From positions 1,804,001 through 1,868,000 of the forward strand of contig NZ_CP085988.1 in assembly GCF_020736365.1 (NCBI RefSeq): a stretch of 64,000 bases of DNA, written 5' to 3'. A program made the position numbers and the translations under genes. The stretch is from Clostridium sp. M62/1 (lineage in GTDB: Bacteria > Bacillota > Clostridia > Lachnospirales > Lachnospiraceae). Position 1 is the stretch's first letter; each line of letters opens with the position of its first letter. Shown here piece by piece: positions 43,117-53,795 of this stretch. The notes below the pieces were generated by a model. The model did not search any database, had not been told where the DNA came from, and saw only the letters and a program-made list of their open reading frames with translations.

Positions 43117-44028
43117 TCAGCGACTGTCCATGTCTTTGCTGAGACTTACTTTTCCGTCAGCACTGCTTCCCTCCGCATGAGCGTAATTTACGAGAAAACG
43201 GCAGAAATCATCTGCGGCTTTCTCGCAAGCGCCGTGGGAACGGCGTGTCAGGACAATATCTCTGCTGCAGTGCATGTTTATAATAGGAAGAAGCCGGATT
43301 TTGGGAGTGGAGAGCAGCCCCCAGGAATATTCCGGCCAGAAGCCGACGCCCAGGCCTGCCGCGATCAGGTTCCGGACCGATTCCGGGTTATCCGTCTCGC
43401 AGACCGTGTGGCATGCAAAGCCTGCCTCCAGACAGAAGCGCTCGCAGATTCTACGGATGGGCCGGTTGTTGGACAGGCTGATGAATCCCTCATCCTTCAG
43501 ACAAGCCAGATCAACGCCGTCCAGCCCTGCATAGGGGGAGCCTGCCGGAACAGCCATAAAAAACCGTTCCTGCAAAAGCAGCTGTTCGCCGTATCGGAGG
43601 GGAGTTCCGGGAAAGGCCGTGGAGATACAGATATCATCATGTTCCCGATCCGGATTCTGGACCAGGCGGAACAGGATCTCCGGGTGAAGCTCCTTATAGG
43701 CGATGATGCAGTCTGTCACCAGACGGGTAGCCGCCAGAAGATTTAAGTGAATCGTGCGCTGGTTCATCCGCTCCTTTTTCTGTATTTCCGAGGGGATTTC
43801 ATCCAGGGCAGCCATTATGGGAAGGAGCTTCTGTTCCAGAAAGCGCCCGGCGTCATTGAGCCGGATATTCCTTTTCTCTCTTTCAAAGAGGGAAACTCCA
43901 AGCTCCTGTTCCAGCCTCTTGATGGACTGGGACAGGGCGGGCTGGGCAATCTGGAGAACCTCGGCGGCCTTCGTCATGTGCTGGTATTTTGCCGCCACCA
44001 GAAAATAGCGCAGCTGTAGAAGTTCCAT
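43117..44028 (-). CDS. LysR-family transcriptional regulator
   Basis: This 303-residue protein has the LysR helix-turn-helix at the N-terminus ('LRYFLVAAKYQHMTKAAEVL', 'IAQPALSQSIKRLEQELGV') and a periplasmic-binding-protein-like effector domain ('GLGVGFWPEYSW' near the end). No divergent gene shares a short promoter with it in the usual LysR fashion; the gene on the other side starts 395 bases away. Target and inducer are unknown. Confidence 0.92.
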   Translation of the reverse strand: MELLQLRYFLVAAKYQHMTKAAEVLQIAQPALSQSIKRLEQELGVSLFEREKRNIRLNDAGRFLEQKLLPIMAALDEIPSEIQKKERMNQRTIHLNLLAATRLVTDCIIAYKELHPEILFRLVQNPDREHDDICISTAFPGTPLRYGEQLLLQERFFMAVPAGSPYAGLDGVDLACLKDEGFISLSNNRPIRRICERFCLEAGFACHTVCETDNPESVRNLIAAGLGVGFWPEYSWGLLSTPKIRLLPIINMHCSRDIVLTRRSHGACEKAADDFCRFLVNYAHAEGSSADGKVSLSKDMDSR

Positions 44029-44279
44029 AGATCATCCTCTTTTCTGTCTCGCCGCTTCGTCATCCGCTCTGCAGAAATGTCTGCAGAAATAAGGCAGAAG
44101 TGACAGCGGGAAATTGTTAAAAATCATATCAAAGTTACTTTTCATTAACTGTTTGTCACCGGTAAAAAACACTGGATTTTTTTCTATTATAGCTGAAAAA
44201 AAGAAAAAACAAAAGAAAAATTTTAGGCATAAAAGGATAAATCATAACATAAAAGTTATTAATTGATAAAAATAAAATA

Positions 44280-44309
44280 TTGGAAATCGTTAAAAAAATA
44301 ACGTATAAT
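44280..44309 (+). promoter_or_regulatory. promoter of the cytidylate-kinase-like gene
   Basis: TTGGAA (44280-44285) and TATAAT (44304-44309) have an 18-base spacer in an AT-rich stretch. The intergenic region from 44029 is otherwise without visible features. Confidence 0.55.
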
Positions 44310-44422
44310 AAGGCCAGATAGTTGAGAGAGAAGGAAAAGCGAAAGAAGAGCGCTGAAGAATGAAACAGAATGGCCTGATCAGGACGGCAGGCAAAAGCAG
44401 AAAAATCAGGAGGATAGAAATT

Positions 44423-44944
44423 ATGGCAAGAAAAACAGTCTGTATTGAGAGAGAGTATGGGAGCAACGGCCGAAAGATTGCAGAATGGCTGTCCAGGAAT
44501 ACCGGCATTGAACTCTATGACAGGGAAGCTCTGATAAAGGTGGCAGAGGAAAATCATCTGGTGACAGGGGACGGTATGACAGAGGATGAGAAGAGGCATC
44601 AGATGCACAGGGAGGCGATCAAATTCCTGGCTGACAGAGGATCCTGCATATTTGTGGGAACCTGCGCAGCAGGCGTGCTCCAGGGGCGTGACAGAAATAT
44701 CAATGTGTTTGTCAAGGCTGATATGGAGAGCAAGGTCCGCTGGGCCATGGCCAGCGAAAAGATCAGCCGCGAGGAAGCGGAAAAGAAGATTGCCGAGATG
44801 GATGAGAAGAGAAGCAAAATAAGGGATAGTTATTCTGTTACCGAGTGCGGCGACCGGGTGGATTACGATCTCATTATCACCAGCTCCCGCTTTGGAATCG
44901 AGGGAACGGCGGAACTGATCCGCTCCTGTATGGCGAGAGCCTAG
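44423..44944 (+). CDS. cytidylate kinase-like protein
   Basis: The ATG at 44423 follows CAGGAGG and gives 173 residues; 21 codons of upstream frame lack a site. It belongs to the Cmk-like P-loop family of Clostridia: 'ICIEREYGSNGRKIAEWLS'-type start (here 'VCIEREYGSNGRKIAEWLS'), 'IELYDREALIKVAEEN', 'GSCIFVGTCAAGVLQ' and a C-terminal 'YDLIITSSRFG'. Such proteins are annotated as nucleoside monophosphate kinases, but their substrate has rarely been tested. Confidence 0.85.
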   Translation: MARKTVCIEREYGSNGRKIAEWLSRNTGIELYDREALIKVAEENHLVTGDGMTEDEKRHQMHREAIKFLADRGSCIFVGTCAAGVLQGRDRNINVFVKADMESKVRWAMASEKISREEAEKKIAEMDEKRSKIRDSYSVTECGDRVDYDLIITSSRFGIEGTAELIRSCMARA

Positions 44945-44997
44945 CCCCAGCCTGCTCAGCATTTGGTGAGATAAATGTATTTTCATAAGTATTTTCT

Positions 44998-45036
44998 GCG
45001 AGAATCCCCCCGGGAATTTCCTGGGGGGATTCTTGC
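44998..45036 (+). terminator. strong stem-loop after the kinase-like gene
   Basis: GCGAGAATCCCCCC pairs with GGGGGGATTCTTGC (one G-T pair) around a 10-11 base loop. No T-tract follows, so termination is probable but not proven. Confidence 0.5.
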
Positions 45037-45071
45037 GGTGTAAAATTTATGCCGCCTGAAATATGATAAAG

Positions 45072-45100
45072 TTGAATGAAGGGGAAAAATGTTGTATGAT
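45072..45100 (+). promoter_or_regulatory. promoter of the uracil permease gene
   Basis: TTGAAT (45072-45077) and TATGAT (45095-45100) with a 17-base spacer, 66 bases before the ATG. Confidence 0.55.
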
Positions 45101-45166
45101 TATTCGGAACAAGCAGAAAATACAGGATAAAAGAAAAAATTATCCTGAAAGAGACAGGAGGGAAAG

Positions 45167-46417
45167 ATGGAAAATCATCGTATTATTCAGGTGGAGGAGA
45201 AGGTGCCGGTTAATCTTCTCATCCCGCTAAGTATCCAGCACATGTTTGCCATGTTCGGAGCGTCGGTGCTGGTTCCTTTTATGTTTGGCATTAATCCGGC
45301 GATTGTACTGTTTATGAATGGAGTGGGAACGCTTCTCTTCATTTTTTTAACTAAGGGAAAGGCTCCCGCCTACCTGGGCTCCAGCTTCGCATTCCTGGCG
45401 CCGGCCGGCCTTGTGATTGAAAAGTTCGGCTATTCCTATGCTCTGGGAGGCTTCGTGGCTGTGGGATTTCTGGGATGTATCCTGGCTTTTGTGATCTGCA
45501 AATTCGGTTCCCGGTGGATTGACGTGGTGCTCCCGCCGGCAGCCATGGGACCTGTGGTAGCACTTATCGGTCTGGAATTGTCCGGAACGGCTGCCGGCAA
45601 CGCAGGCCTTCTCGACGAAGTCCTGGATCCAAAGAAGGTGATTGTATTCCTGCTGACTCTGGCAGTTGCCGTATTTGGCTCCATACTGTTTCGGGGATTC
45701 TTATCGGTTATCCCTATTCTGATTGCCATTATCGCAGGCTATGCAGCGTCCCTCTGCATGGGGCTGGTGGATTTTTCGCAGGTAGTAAGCGCTCCGCTGT
45801 TTGCCCTTCCGAACTTTTCAGCTCCCAAATTTAATGCAGAGGCAATTATGATTCTTCTGCCGGTGATTCTGGTCATCACCTCGGAGCACATCGGCCACCA
45901 GGTAGTGACAGGAAAGATTGTAGGCCGCGACCTTCTGAAGGATCCGGGGCTTCACCGCTCCCTTTTAGGAGACAATCTCTCTACCATGATCTCAGGACTG
46001 ATCGGTTCAGTTCCAACTACAACCTATGGAGAAAACATCGGCGTTATGGCTGTCACGAGAGTCTACAGTGTCCGTGTGATCGCAGGCGCTGCAGTGCTCT
46101 CCATTATCTGCTCCTTTATAGGAAAGCTGTCCATGCTGATCAGCAGCATTCCGGGCCCCGTGATCGGGGGAATCTCCTTCCTTCTCTATGGAATGATTGG
46201 AACCTCGGGTCTGCGCATTCTCGTGGATTCCCAGGTGGACTATGGAAAATCCAGGAATCTGGCTCTGACCTCTGTGATCTTTGTGACAGGTCTCTCCGGC
46301 ATCGCAGTCAATATCGGAAATATTCAGCTCACGGGAATGGTTCTGGCCTGTGTTACGGGAATGATCCTGAGCCTGATTTTCTATATCCTGGACAGGCTGC
46401 ACCTGACAAACGACTGA
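45167..46417 (+). CDS. uraA: uracil permease / NCS2 nucleobase transporter
   Basis: This 416-residue membrane protein of the NCS2 family has about 14 helices. 'LIPLSIQHMFAMFGASVLVP' is the family signature at the start. 'ITSEHIGHQVVTG' holds the catalytic Glu, and 'GSVPTTTYGENIGVMA' holds the second substrate-binding Glu, in the form typical of uracil transporters. It imports uracil with protons. It stands alone under its own promoter, start after CAGGAGGG. Confidence 0.93.
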   Translation: MENHRIIQVEEKVPVNLLIPLSIQHMFAMFGASVLVPFMFGINPAIVLFMNGVGTLLFIFLTKGKAPAYLGSSFAFLAPAGLVIEKFGYSYALGGFVAVGFLGCILAFVICKFGSRWIDVVLPPAAMGPVVALIGLELSGTAAGNAGLLDEVLDPKKVIVFLLTLAVAVFGSILFRGFLSVIPILIAIIAGYAASLCMGLVDFSQVVSAPLFALPNFSAPKFNAEAIMILLPVILVITSEHIGHQVVTGKIVGRDLLKDPGLHRSLLGDNLSTMISGLIGSVPTTTYGENIGVMAVTRVYSVRVIAGAAVLSIICSFIGKLSMLISSIPGPVIGGISFLLYGMIGTSGLRILVDSQVDYGKSRNLALTSVIFVTGLSGIAVNIGNIQLTGMVLACVTGMILSLIFYILDRLHLTND

Positions 46418-46453
46418 GAAGACTGAGAGGGCCGGCTGTGTTCTGCAGAAATT

Positions 46454-47173
46454 TTAGCTGAGCAGAAATACCTGGGCATTCTGGAAGGGGAGGCTTCTGG
46501 CCTGAGCGTGGGAGTCACAGTAGATGTCGATATGGCTGCCCTTTACTCCGCCGCCTGTGTCCTCGGCTGTGTAGACCTGCCCGTTGATAAGCAGGCGGCT
46601 TCCCATGGGAATTACCCGCGGGTCTACGGCTACAGTGCGGCCGGAGGCGGCGATGGTGCCGGAGCTGGTGCGCCCGCCCCAACCGGCGCTGCAGCTTCGG
46701 CAGGAGCAGTATCCGGTAATGCGGAAATTTCCCAGGTTCTGGACAGAGGAGATGCCCTCCAAAAGCCCGCTCTGCCCGTCTGCTCCGGAGACGTGGTAGG
46801 AGAGTGAGTTGCCCACGGTTTTTCCATTGCTCACAATTGAAGCGGTGTACAGACCGCTGCCGAGGGATTCCCAGTCGATGGAAACGAAAAAGCCGGGCGT
46901 GCTCTCTGCGCCTGTTCTGGATTCCAGATCGGGGCGGGACAGGGAAGTGGTGGCCGGGATCTCCTGGACGGTTTCTCCTGTCAGCACATTGGCAATGCGC
47001 AGGGTGAAATCAGCCGGAGAGGAGGGCTGGCTGTTCTGATAACACCAGCCTGACACACCAGTTTCGTTGAGAAAATCGAGATGCCCGCAGGAGTCCTCTC
47101 CGGCAAAAGCCGAAAAGGCACCCAGAAGGGCAAAGGTAATCGTAAGTAAAAAAAGTTTCAGCGTCTTTAACAT
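46454..47173 (-). CDS. secreted 3D-domain protein
   Basis: The ATG at 47173 follows AAAGGAGC and gives 239 residues with a clear signal peptide ('LKLFLLTITFALLGAFSAFAG'-type, 21-residue core split here as 'LFLLTITFALLGAFSAFA'). A central region of unknown type is followed by a C-terminal 3D domain: 'ITGYCSCRSCSAGWGG', 'VAVDPRVIPMGSRL' and 'AEDTGGGVKGSHIDIY', with the three conserved Asp residues. 3D domains occur in cell-wall lytic transglycosylases and resuscitation factors, so it probably cuts or binds peptidoglycan outside the cell. Confidence 0.85.
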   Translation of the reverse strand: MLKTLKLFLLTITFALLGAFSAFAGEDSCGHLDFLNETGVSGWCYQNSQPSSPADFTLRIANVLTGETVQEIPATTSLSRPDLESRTGAESTPGFFVSIDWESLGSGLYTASIVSNGKTVGNSLSYHVSGADGQSGLLEGISSVQNLGNFRITGYCSCRSCSAGWGGRTSSGTIAASGRTVAVDPRVIPMGSRLLINGQVYTAEDTGGGVKGSHIDIYCDSHAQARSLPFQNAQVFLLS

Positions 47174-47454
47174 AGAGCGCTCCTTTCTTGCGGCCGGAAT
47201 AGCGGCAGCAGTGCCGCGAAGAAATGTTACAGAAAAAATAAAAAATGTTACAAAAAGTGACAAAATGTAATAATTCTGTAATATTTATGGCCGTAAGAAA
47301 ACATTATACATAGATTTTTCCATTTGTCAAGGGGAGAGGGCCCCTGTTTTCGGAGAGCGCATCCATAGCGGAACGTTTATGTTCTATATTAGAAAGAAAC
47401 ATCAGGAACCAGTATGCTTATGCTTTAACGCAGCGGGGTCTTTCCCTCAAAGCG

Positions 47455-47491
47455 AAAAAAGTCCGGTACCTTCCCAGGGAAAATACCGGAC
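47455..47491 (-). terminator. terminator of the second 3D-domain gene
   Basis: On the minus strand GTCCGGTA and TACCGGAC form a stem with an inner CCC/GGG pairing, followed by TTTTTTCGC. Confidence 0.75.
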
Positions 47492-47521
47492 ATCCGTTCT
47501 TATTTCTCATTATTCAGTTTT

Positions 47522-47977
47522 TTATTCAACGGCATAGACCTTTTCTGTCTGGCGCCCATAATCCAGGGCATCCTCATGTGAATCAAAATAAATATCAAGG
47601 TGATTTCTGCCCACACCGGATCCCGTATCTTCTACTGTGTAGACGGTATCTCCGATCCGAAGCTGTGTCCCGATAGGAAAGACGCTTAAGTTTGCCGATA
47701 TCGTGTGATCAGCCTGAGGGGCTGTGCCGGAGTAGGTAAGTAAATTTCCCTTGGAGCATTTCTGGCATCCGCAGTAGGCGGTGATGTCAAACTCTCCCAG
47801 AAAACTGCCCTCTGCTGTCTTAACAGGATCAGATGTCTCCTCAGAAAATGCGGAAACCTCTGCGGCGGGACCGCTGGCCTCTGCTGTCTCTTCAGCGTAA
47901 GAGGTAAAAGCTGCGCCTGCTATAAGAGCGACAGAAAAAACTGCGGCGGACAATCCGTGGCTTAATCTTTTTTTCAT
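47522..47977 (-). CDS. short secreted 3D-domain protein
   Basis: The ATG at 47977 has GAGG six bases before it and gives 151 residues. A signal peptide ('LSAAVFSVALIAGAAFTSYA') is followed by a low-complexity acidic linker and a 3D domain ('ITAYCGCQKCSKG', 'NLSVFPIGTQLRIG', 'VEDTGSGVGRNHLDIYFDSH'). It is a small paralogue of the protein encoded at 46454. It probably acts on the cell wall. Confidence 0.85.
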   Translation of the reverse strand: MKKRLSHGLSAAVFSVALIAGAAFTSYAEETAEASGPAAEVSAFSEETSDPVKTAEGSFLGEFDITAYCGCQKCSKGNLLTYSGTAPQADHTISANLSVFPIGTQLRIGDTVYTVEDTGSGVGRNHLDIYFDSHEDALDYGRQTEKVYAVE

Positions 47978-48113
47978 ATTTTTCCTCACAATCAGAATTA
48001 TTTCATAGAGATTATGGTTTGTTACAATCTGTTTATTATTATATTACAAAAATGTTAAATGTCAAGCTAAGATCAGATTAAGCTGCAATTATAAAAAATT
48101 TTTCCAAAATCTG

Positions 48114-48142
48114 TTGACAAAATACTATAGAAGTAATATAGT
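48114..48142 (+). promoter_or_regulatory. sigma-A promoter of the heat-shock operon
   Basis: TTGACA (48114-48119) and TATAGT (48137-48142) have a 17-base spacer, directly upstream of the CIRCE operator. Confidence 0.85.
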
Positions 48143-48156
48143 ATCAACTGTAGATG

Positions 48157-48183
48157 TTAGCACTCCTTAGTGTTGAGTGCTAA
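48157..48183 (+). promoter_or_regulatory. CIRCE operator
   Basis: TTAGCACTC, 9 bases, GAGTGCTAA: a perfect match to the HrcA binding site. It lies 15 bases after the -10 box and 25 before hrcA, so HrcA represses its own operon. Confidence 0.98.
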
Positions 48184-48208
48184 CAGAACAGGAAACTGAC
48201 AGAAAGGA

Positions 48209-49252
48209 ATGAGGCAGTTGGAGCTGGGTGAGAGAAAAGAAAAGATATTAAAAGCGATTATCCAGACCTATCTGGAGACCGGAGAACCGGTAGGCTCCCG
48301 GACAATTTCAAAATACTCTGACTTGAACCTGAGTTCTGCCACCATTCGGAATGAGATGTCAGACCTGGAAGAGCTGGGCTATATCATACAGCCTCATACC
48401 TCGGCCGGAAGGATTCCCTCAGATAAGGGATACCGCTTCTATGTGGATCAGATTATCAGGGAAAAGGACGACGAGGTGACGGAGATTAAGGACTTGATGA
48501 TACAGCGGGTTGACCGGGTGGAACTGCTGCTCAAGCAGCTTGCCACCATCCTGGCGGCGAATACCAATTATGCCACGATGATCAGCGGGCCGCAGTACCA
48601 TCAGACCAAGATCAAATTTATCCAGCTGTCGCGGATGGAGGCAGGAAAGCTTTTGATTGTGACAGTTCTTGAGGGAAATATCATTAAGAATTCCATGGTG
48701 GATCTGGATGGAGAGCTGAGTGAGGAAGAGCTTCTGAACCTGAACATTCTGCTGAATAACTCGTTAAACGGGCTGACGTCCGATCAGATTAATCTGGGCG
48801 TTATCACAAAGATGAAGGAACAGGCGGGAAGCAGAAGGCAGATCGTGGATCTGGTGCTCAATGAGGTTGCAGAGGCTATCAGGGCAAATGAGGAGGATCT
48901 TCAGATTTATACCGGAGGAACCACGAATATTTTCAAGTACCCTGAGCTGAGCGACGGACAGAAGGCCAGTGAGCTTCTGGGAACTCTGGAGCAGAAAGAG
49001 CTTCTTAAAAATCTGTTTACAGATGAAGGAGACGGCCAGGAGAATACAGGCATACAGGTTTATATCGGAGATGAGACTCCGGTTCAGTCTATGAAGGACT
49101 GCAGCGTCGTGACAGCCAATTATGTATTGGGCGACGGACTGCGGGGAACCATAGGAATTATCGGTCCCAAGCGTATGGACTATGAGAAGGTGGTAAACAC
49201 TCTGCGCTCCCTGATGAGCCAGCTGGAAGCGACCTTCAACCATGACCAGTAG
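48209..49252 (+). CDS. hrcA: heat-inducible transcription repressor HrcA
   Basis: This 347-residue repressor has an N-terminal winged helix ('YLETGEPVGSRTISKYSDLN', 'SSATIRNEMSDLEELGYI') and a GAF-like dimer domain, with a C-terminal 'GTIGIIGPKRMDYEKVV'. It binds CIRCE and is held active by GroEL in related bacteria. The ATG at 48209 touches the AAAGGA site. The TTG at 48218 lies nine bases from that site and would give the more usual start, so the true protein may be three residues shorter. Confidence 0.97.
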   Translation: MRQLELGERKEKILKAIIQTYLETGEPVGSRTISKYSDLNLSSATIRNEMSDLEELGYIIQPHTSAGRIPSDKGYRFYVDQIIREKDDEVTEIKDLMIQRVDRVELLLKQLATILAANTNYATMISGPQYHQTKIKFIQLSRMEAGKLLIVTVLEGNIIKNSMVDLDGELSEEELLNLNILLNNSLNGLTSDQINLGVITKMKEQAGSRRQIVDLVLNEVAEAIRANEEDLQIYTGGTTNIFKYPELSDGQKASELLGTLEQKELLKNLFTDEGDGQENTGIQVYIGDETPVQSMKDCSVVTANYVLGDGLRGTIGIIGPKRMDYEKVVNTLRSLMSQLEATFNHDQ

Positions 49253-49381
49253 CCTTCGGGCGTGCTGGAAGAAAGGGTTTGGTCCGGTTTACAGCAAAAC
49301 AGAGAGGAATCTGGGAGGACGGTTCTGATACAGATAAGGAGTTCCGAACAGGTGAATTCAGATAAAGAAAGGTGAAGCCAA

Positions 49382-50047
49382 GTGAGCGAAGAATTAAAGG
49401 ATAAAGAGAACATGCAGCCCGAGTCCGAACAGGAGAACAGGGACTGCGGCGAAGCTGCCGGGAAAAATGCGTCATCTGAGACTGCAGAGGGCGCTGAAGG
49501 AAGTCAGGCAGAGGAGAGCGGGGCCGAGGAAAAGACAGGCGCGGATGGCGAACAGGCAGAGGAGGGCGGGGAGGAATCCCAGCCGGAGAAAAAAGGCTTC
49601 TTCGCCAGAAAAAAAGATAAGCGGGATCAGCAGATTGAAGAGCTGACAGACCGCTTAAAGCGTACCATGGCAGAGTTCGACAACTTCAGGAAGAGGACAG
49701 AAAAGGAAAAATCAGCCATGTACGAGATCGGAGCCAAAGATGTGATTGAAAAAATCCTTCCGATCGTCGACAATTTTGAGAGAGGCTTAAGTGCCGTGCC
49801 CGAAGGCGGCGATGCTTTCGCTGAGGGCATGAATATGATTTACCGGCAGCTTTTAAAGACGCTGGAGGAGCTGGGCGTAAAGCCTATCGAGGCGGTGGGA
49901 CAGCCGTTTGATCCGAACTTCCACAATGCAGTGATGCACATCGAGGACGAGAGCCTTGGAGAAAACGTGGTGGCAGAGGAGTTCCAGAAGGGATACCTTT
50001 ACCGGGACAGCGTGGTAAGACACAGCATGGTGAAGGTGGCCAACTAA
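49382..50047 (+). CDS. grpE: nucleotide exchange factor GrpE
   Basis: This 221-residue protein starts at GTG, with AAAGGTGA upstream. The first 75 residues are a Glu-rich disordered arm. The family part begins 'LKRTMAEFDNFRKRTEKEK' (coiled coil) and ends in the beta-domain 'FDPNFHNAVMHIEDE', 'EFQKGYLYRDSVVRHSMV'. It releases ADP from DnaK. It is the second gene of the CIRCE operon. Confidence 0.97.
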   Translation: MSEELKDKENMQPESEQENRDCGEAAGKNASSETAEGAEGSQAEESGAEEKTGADGEQAEEGGEESQPEKKGFFARKKDKRDQQIEELTDRLKRTMAEFDNFRKRTEKEKSAMYEIGAKDVIEKILPIVDNFERGLSAVPEGGDAFAEGMNMIYRQLLKTLEELGVKPIEAVGQPFDPNFHNAVMHIEDESLGENVVAEEFQKGYLYRDSVVRHSMVKVAN

Positions 50048-50138
50048 AAGCAGTCAGTCCCGGCAGGCACAGGATGCCGCAGGACAGCGGGAAGCCCGGA
50101 CAGCAGAGCTTCCGGCAGCAGGTAAGATGACAGGTTGA

Positions 50139-52028
<1,890 letters not shown>

Positions 52029-52201
52029 ATTTTCAAGCCCCGGCGAAACGGGGCAGGAAATGCCTGAAAAACGGCGCCACCCTGAAAGATTTCCGCAGGA
52101 CGGCCGGCAGGCTGTCCGGAACATAGACATAGAGAAACCGTGACGGGGATGGGGCGGGAACGCTCAATCCCCTTTGCGGGGTTTGGAGAGGAAGAGCTGA
52201 C

Positions 52202-53359
52202 ATGGCAGAGAATAAGAGAGATTACTATGAGGTCTTAGGCGTTCCGAGGGATGCGGATGACGCCGCCCTCAAAAAAGCATACAGAACCCTTGCCAAAAAG
52301 TACCATCCTGATGCCAACCCGGGCGACAAGGAGGCTGAGAAGAAGTTCAAGGAGGCATCTGAGGCCTACAGCGTATTAAGCGATCCGCAGAAACGCCAGC
52401 AGTACGACCAGTTCGGCCATGCCGCTTTCGACGGAGGCGCAGGTGCAGGAGCCGGAGGTTTCGGCGGCTTTGATTTCTCAGGCGCTGATATGGGAGATAT
52501 TTTCGGAGACATTTTCGGAGATCTCTTCGGCGGCGGCAGAAGCAGGGGCGGCAGAAGCAACGGTCCGATGAAGGGGGCCAATGTGAGAACCAGCATCCGC
52601 ATTACCTTTGAGGAGGCTATCTTCGGCTGCGAGAAGGAGATCGAGCTGGATCTGAAGGAAACCTGTGAGAAATGCCACGGAACAGGGGCAAAGCCGGGAA
52701 CCCAGCCTCAGACCTGCCCGAAGTGCAATGGCAAGGGAAAAATTATGTACACCCAGCAGTCCTTCTTCGGCCAGGTGCAGAACGTGCAGACCTGTCCGGA
52801 CTGCCGGGGAACCGGAAAGATTATCAGAGAGAAGTGTCCTGACTGCTATGGAACGGGATATGTGACAAGGAGAAAGAAAATCAAGGTGACAATCCCTGCC
52901 GGAATTGACAACGGGCAGATGCTGAGGGATCGCGGAAACGGCGAGCCGGGCGTAAACGGAGGAGAGAGAGGCGATCTTCTGGTTGAGGTGATCGTTTCCA
53001 ATCATCCGGTATTTAAGCGCCAGGATACCAGCATCTATTCTACGGTTCCGATTTCCTTTGCAAAGGCCGCCCTCGGCGGACCGATCCGCATCAAGACCGT
53101 GGACGGCGAGGTAGAGTATGAGGTTAAGCCGGGCACCCAGACCGACACGAGAGTGCGTCTGAAGGGAAAGGGAGTTCCGTCCCTGCGGAATAAGAATGTG
53201 CGCGGCGATCACTTTGTAACTCTTGTGGTTCAGGTTCCGGAAAAGCTGAACGAGGAGCAGAAGGAGGCCCTTCGCCGCTTCGACGACGCCATGAACGGAG
53301 TCTCGGCAGAAGGCAGCGAAAAGCACAAGAAGAAGGGACTGTTTGGAGGCAGACTGTAG
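52202..53359 (+). CDS. dnaJ: co-chaperone DnaJ (Hsp40)
   Basis: This 385-residue type I DnaJ contains a J domain with HPD ('[12 protein letters not shown]'), a Gly/Phe linker, four zinc-binding CxxCxGxG units ('CEKCHGTG', 'CPKCNGKG', 'CPDCRGTG', 'CPDCYGTG') and the C-terminal substrate domain. It stimulates the DnaK ATPase. GAGGAAG lies before the ATG. It is the last gene of the heat-shock operon. Confidence 0.98.
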   Translation: MAENKRDYYEVLGVPRDADDAALKKAYRTLAKKYHPDANPGDKEAEKKFKEASEAYSVLSDPQKRQQYDQFGHAAFDGGAGAGAGGFGGFDFSGADMGDIFGDIFGDLFGGGRSRGGRSNGPMKGANVRTSIRITFEEAIFGCEKEIELDLKETCEKCHGTGAKPGTQPQTCPKCNGKGKIMYTQQSFFGQVQNVQTCPDCRGTGKIIREKCPDCYGTGYVTRRKKIKVTIPAGIDNGQMLRDRGNGEPGVNGGERGDLLVEVIVSNHPVFKRQDTSIYSTVPISFAKAALGGPIRIKTVDGEVEYEVKPGTQTDTRVRLKGKGVPSLRNKNVRGDHFVTLVVQVPEKLNEEQKEALRRFDDAMNGVSAEGSEKHKKKGLFGGRL

Positions 53360-53510
53360 GCTCAGGACAGCTCGGGCTGACACAGGAAACTGCCAGGAAA
53401 GACAGAGACAGAAAAAGGCAGAAACAGAAAAAAGACAGAAAAGACGCAAAAGACAAAAAAAGACAGAGTATCGCTTATGGGGGAGAAAATCCGCCCGGAC
53501 AAAGCGGGCA

Positions 53511-53580
53511 CAGAGGGAGGGACCTGTACTGCACAGGCCCCTCCCTCTGCAGCAGCAGGGCCGGTTTTTCCCTCTTTTTT
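53511..53580 (+). terminator. terminator region of the heat-shock operon
   Basis: CAGAGGGAGGGACCTGT pairs with ACAGGCCCCTCCCTCTG around five bases. T-rich stretches (GGTTTTTCCC and CTTTTTTTTC) follow within 30 bases. Confidence 0.6.
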
Positions 53581-53661
53581 TCGGTACATCTGCAGAAAAT
53601 TTCCGGCAGAGCCGGGCGCAGACTGTTAATAAAAATTTTAGGAACTGTAAGGTTTCGTGCA

Positions 53662-53690
53662 TTGACTTGCGAAATAAAGTCATATAGAAT
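53662..53690 (+). promoter_or_regulatory. promoter of the L,D-transpeptidase gene
   Basis: TTGACT (53662-53667) and TAGAAT (53685-53690), 17-base spacer, about 105 bases before the ATG. Confidence 0.6.
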
Positions 53691-53795
53691 TATACAATGG
53701 CCGCTGAGCGGGTATTTCGGCGGCCGGAACAAACAAGCGTCCTCAGGCAGCCGTCAGGCCGCAGAGGGCAAAATGATTGAAAAGGAGTTAAATGA

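Noticed and set aside
52478..53683. 401-codon open frame on the minus strand opposite dnaJ
   Set aside because: Composition follows the complement of DnaJ glycine-rich and zinc-finger repeats; no independent evidence.
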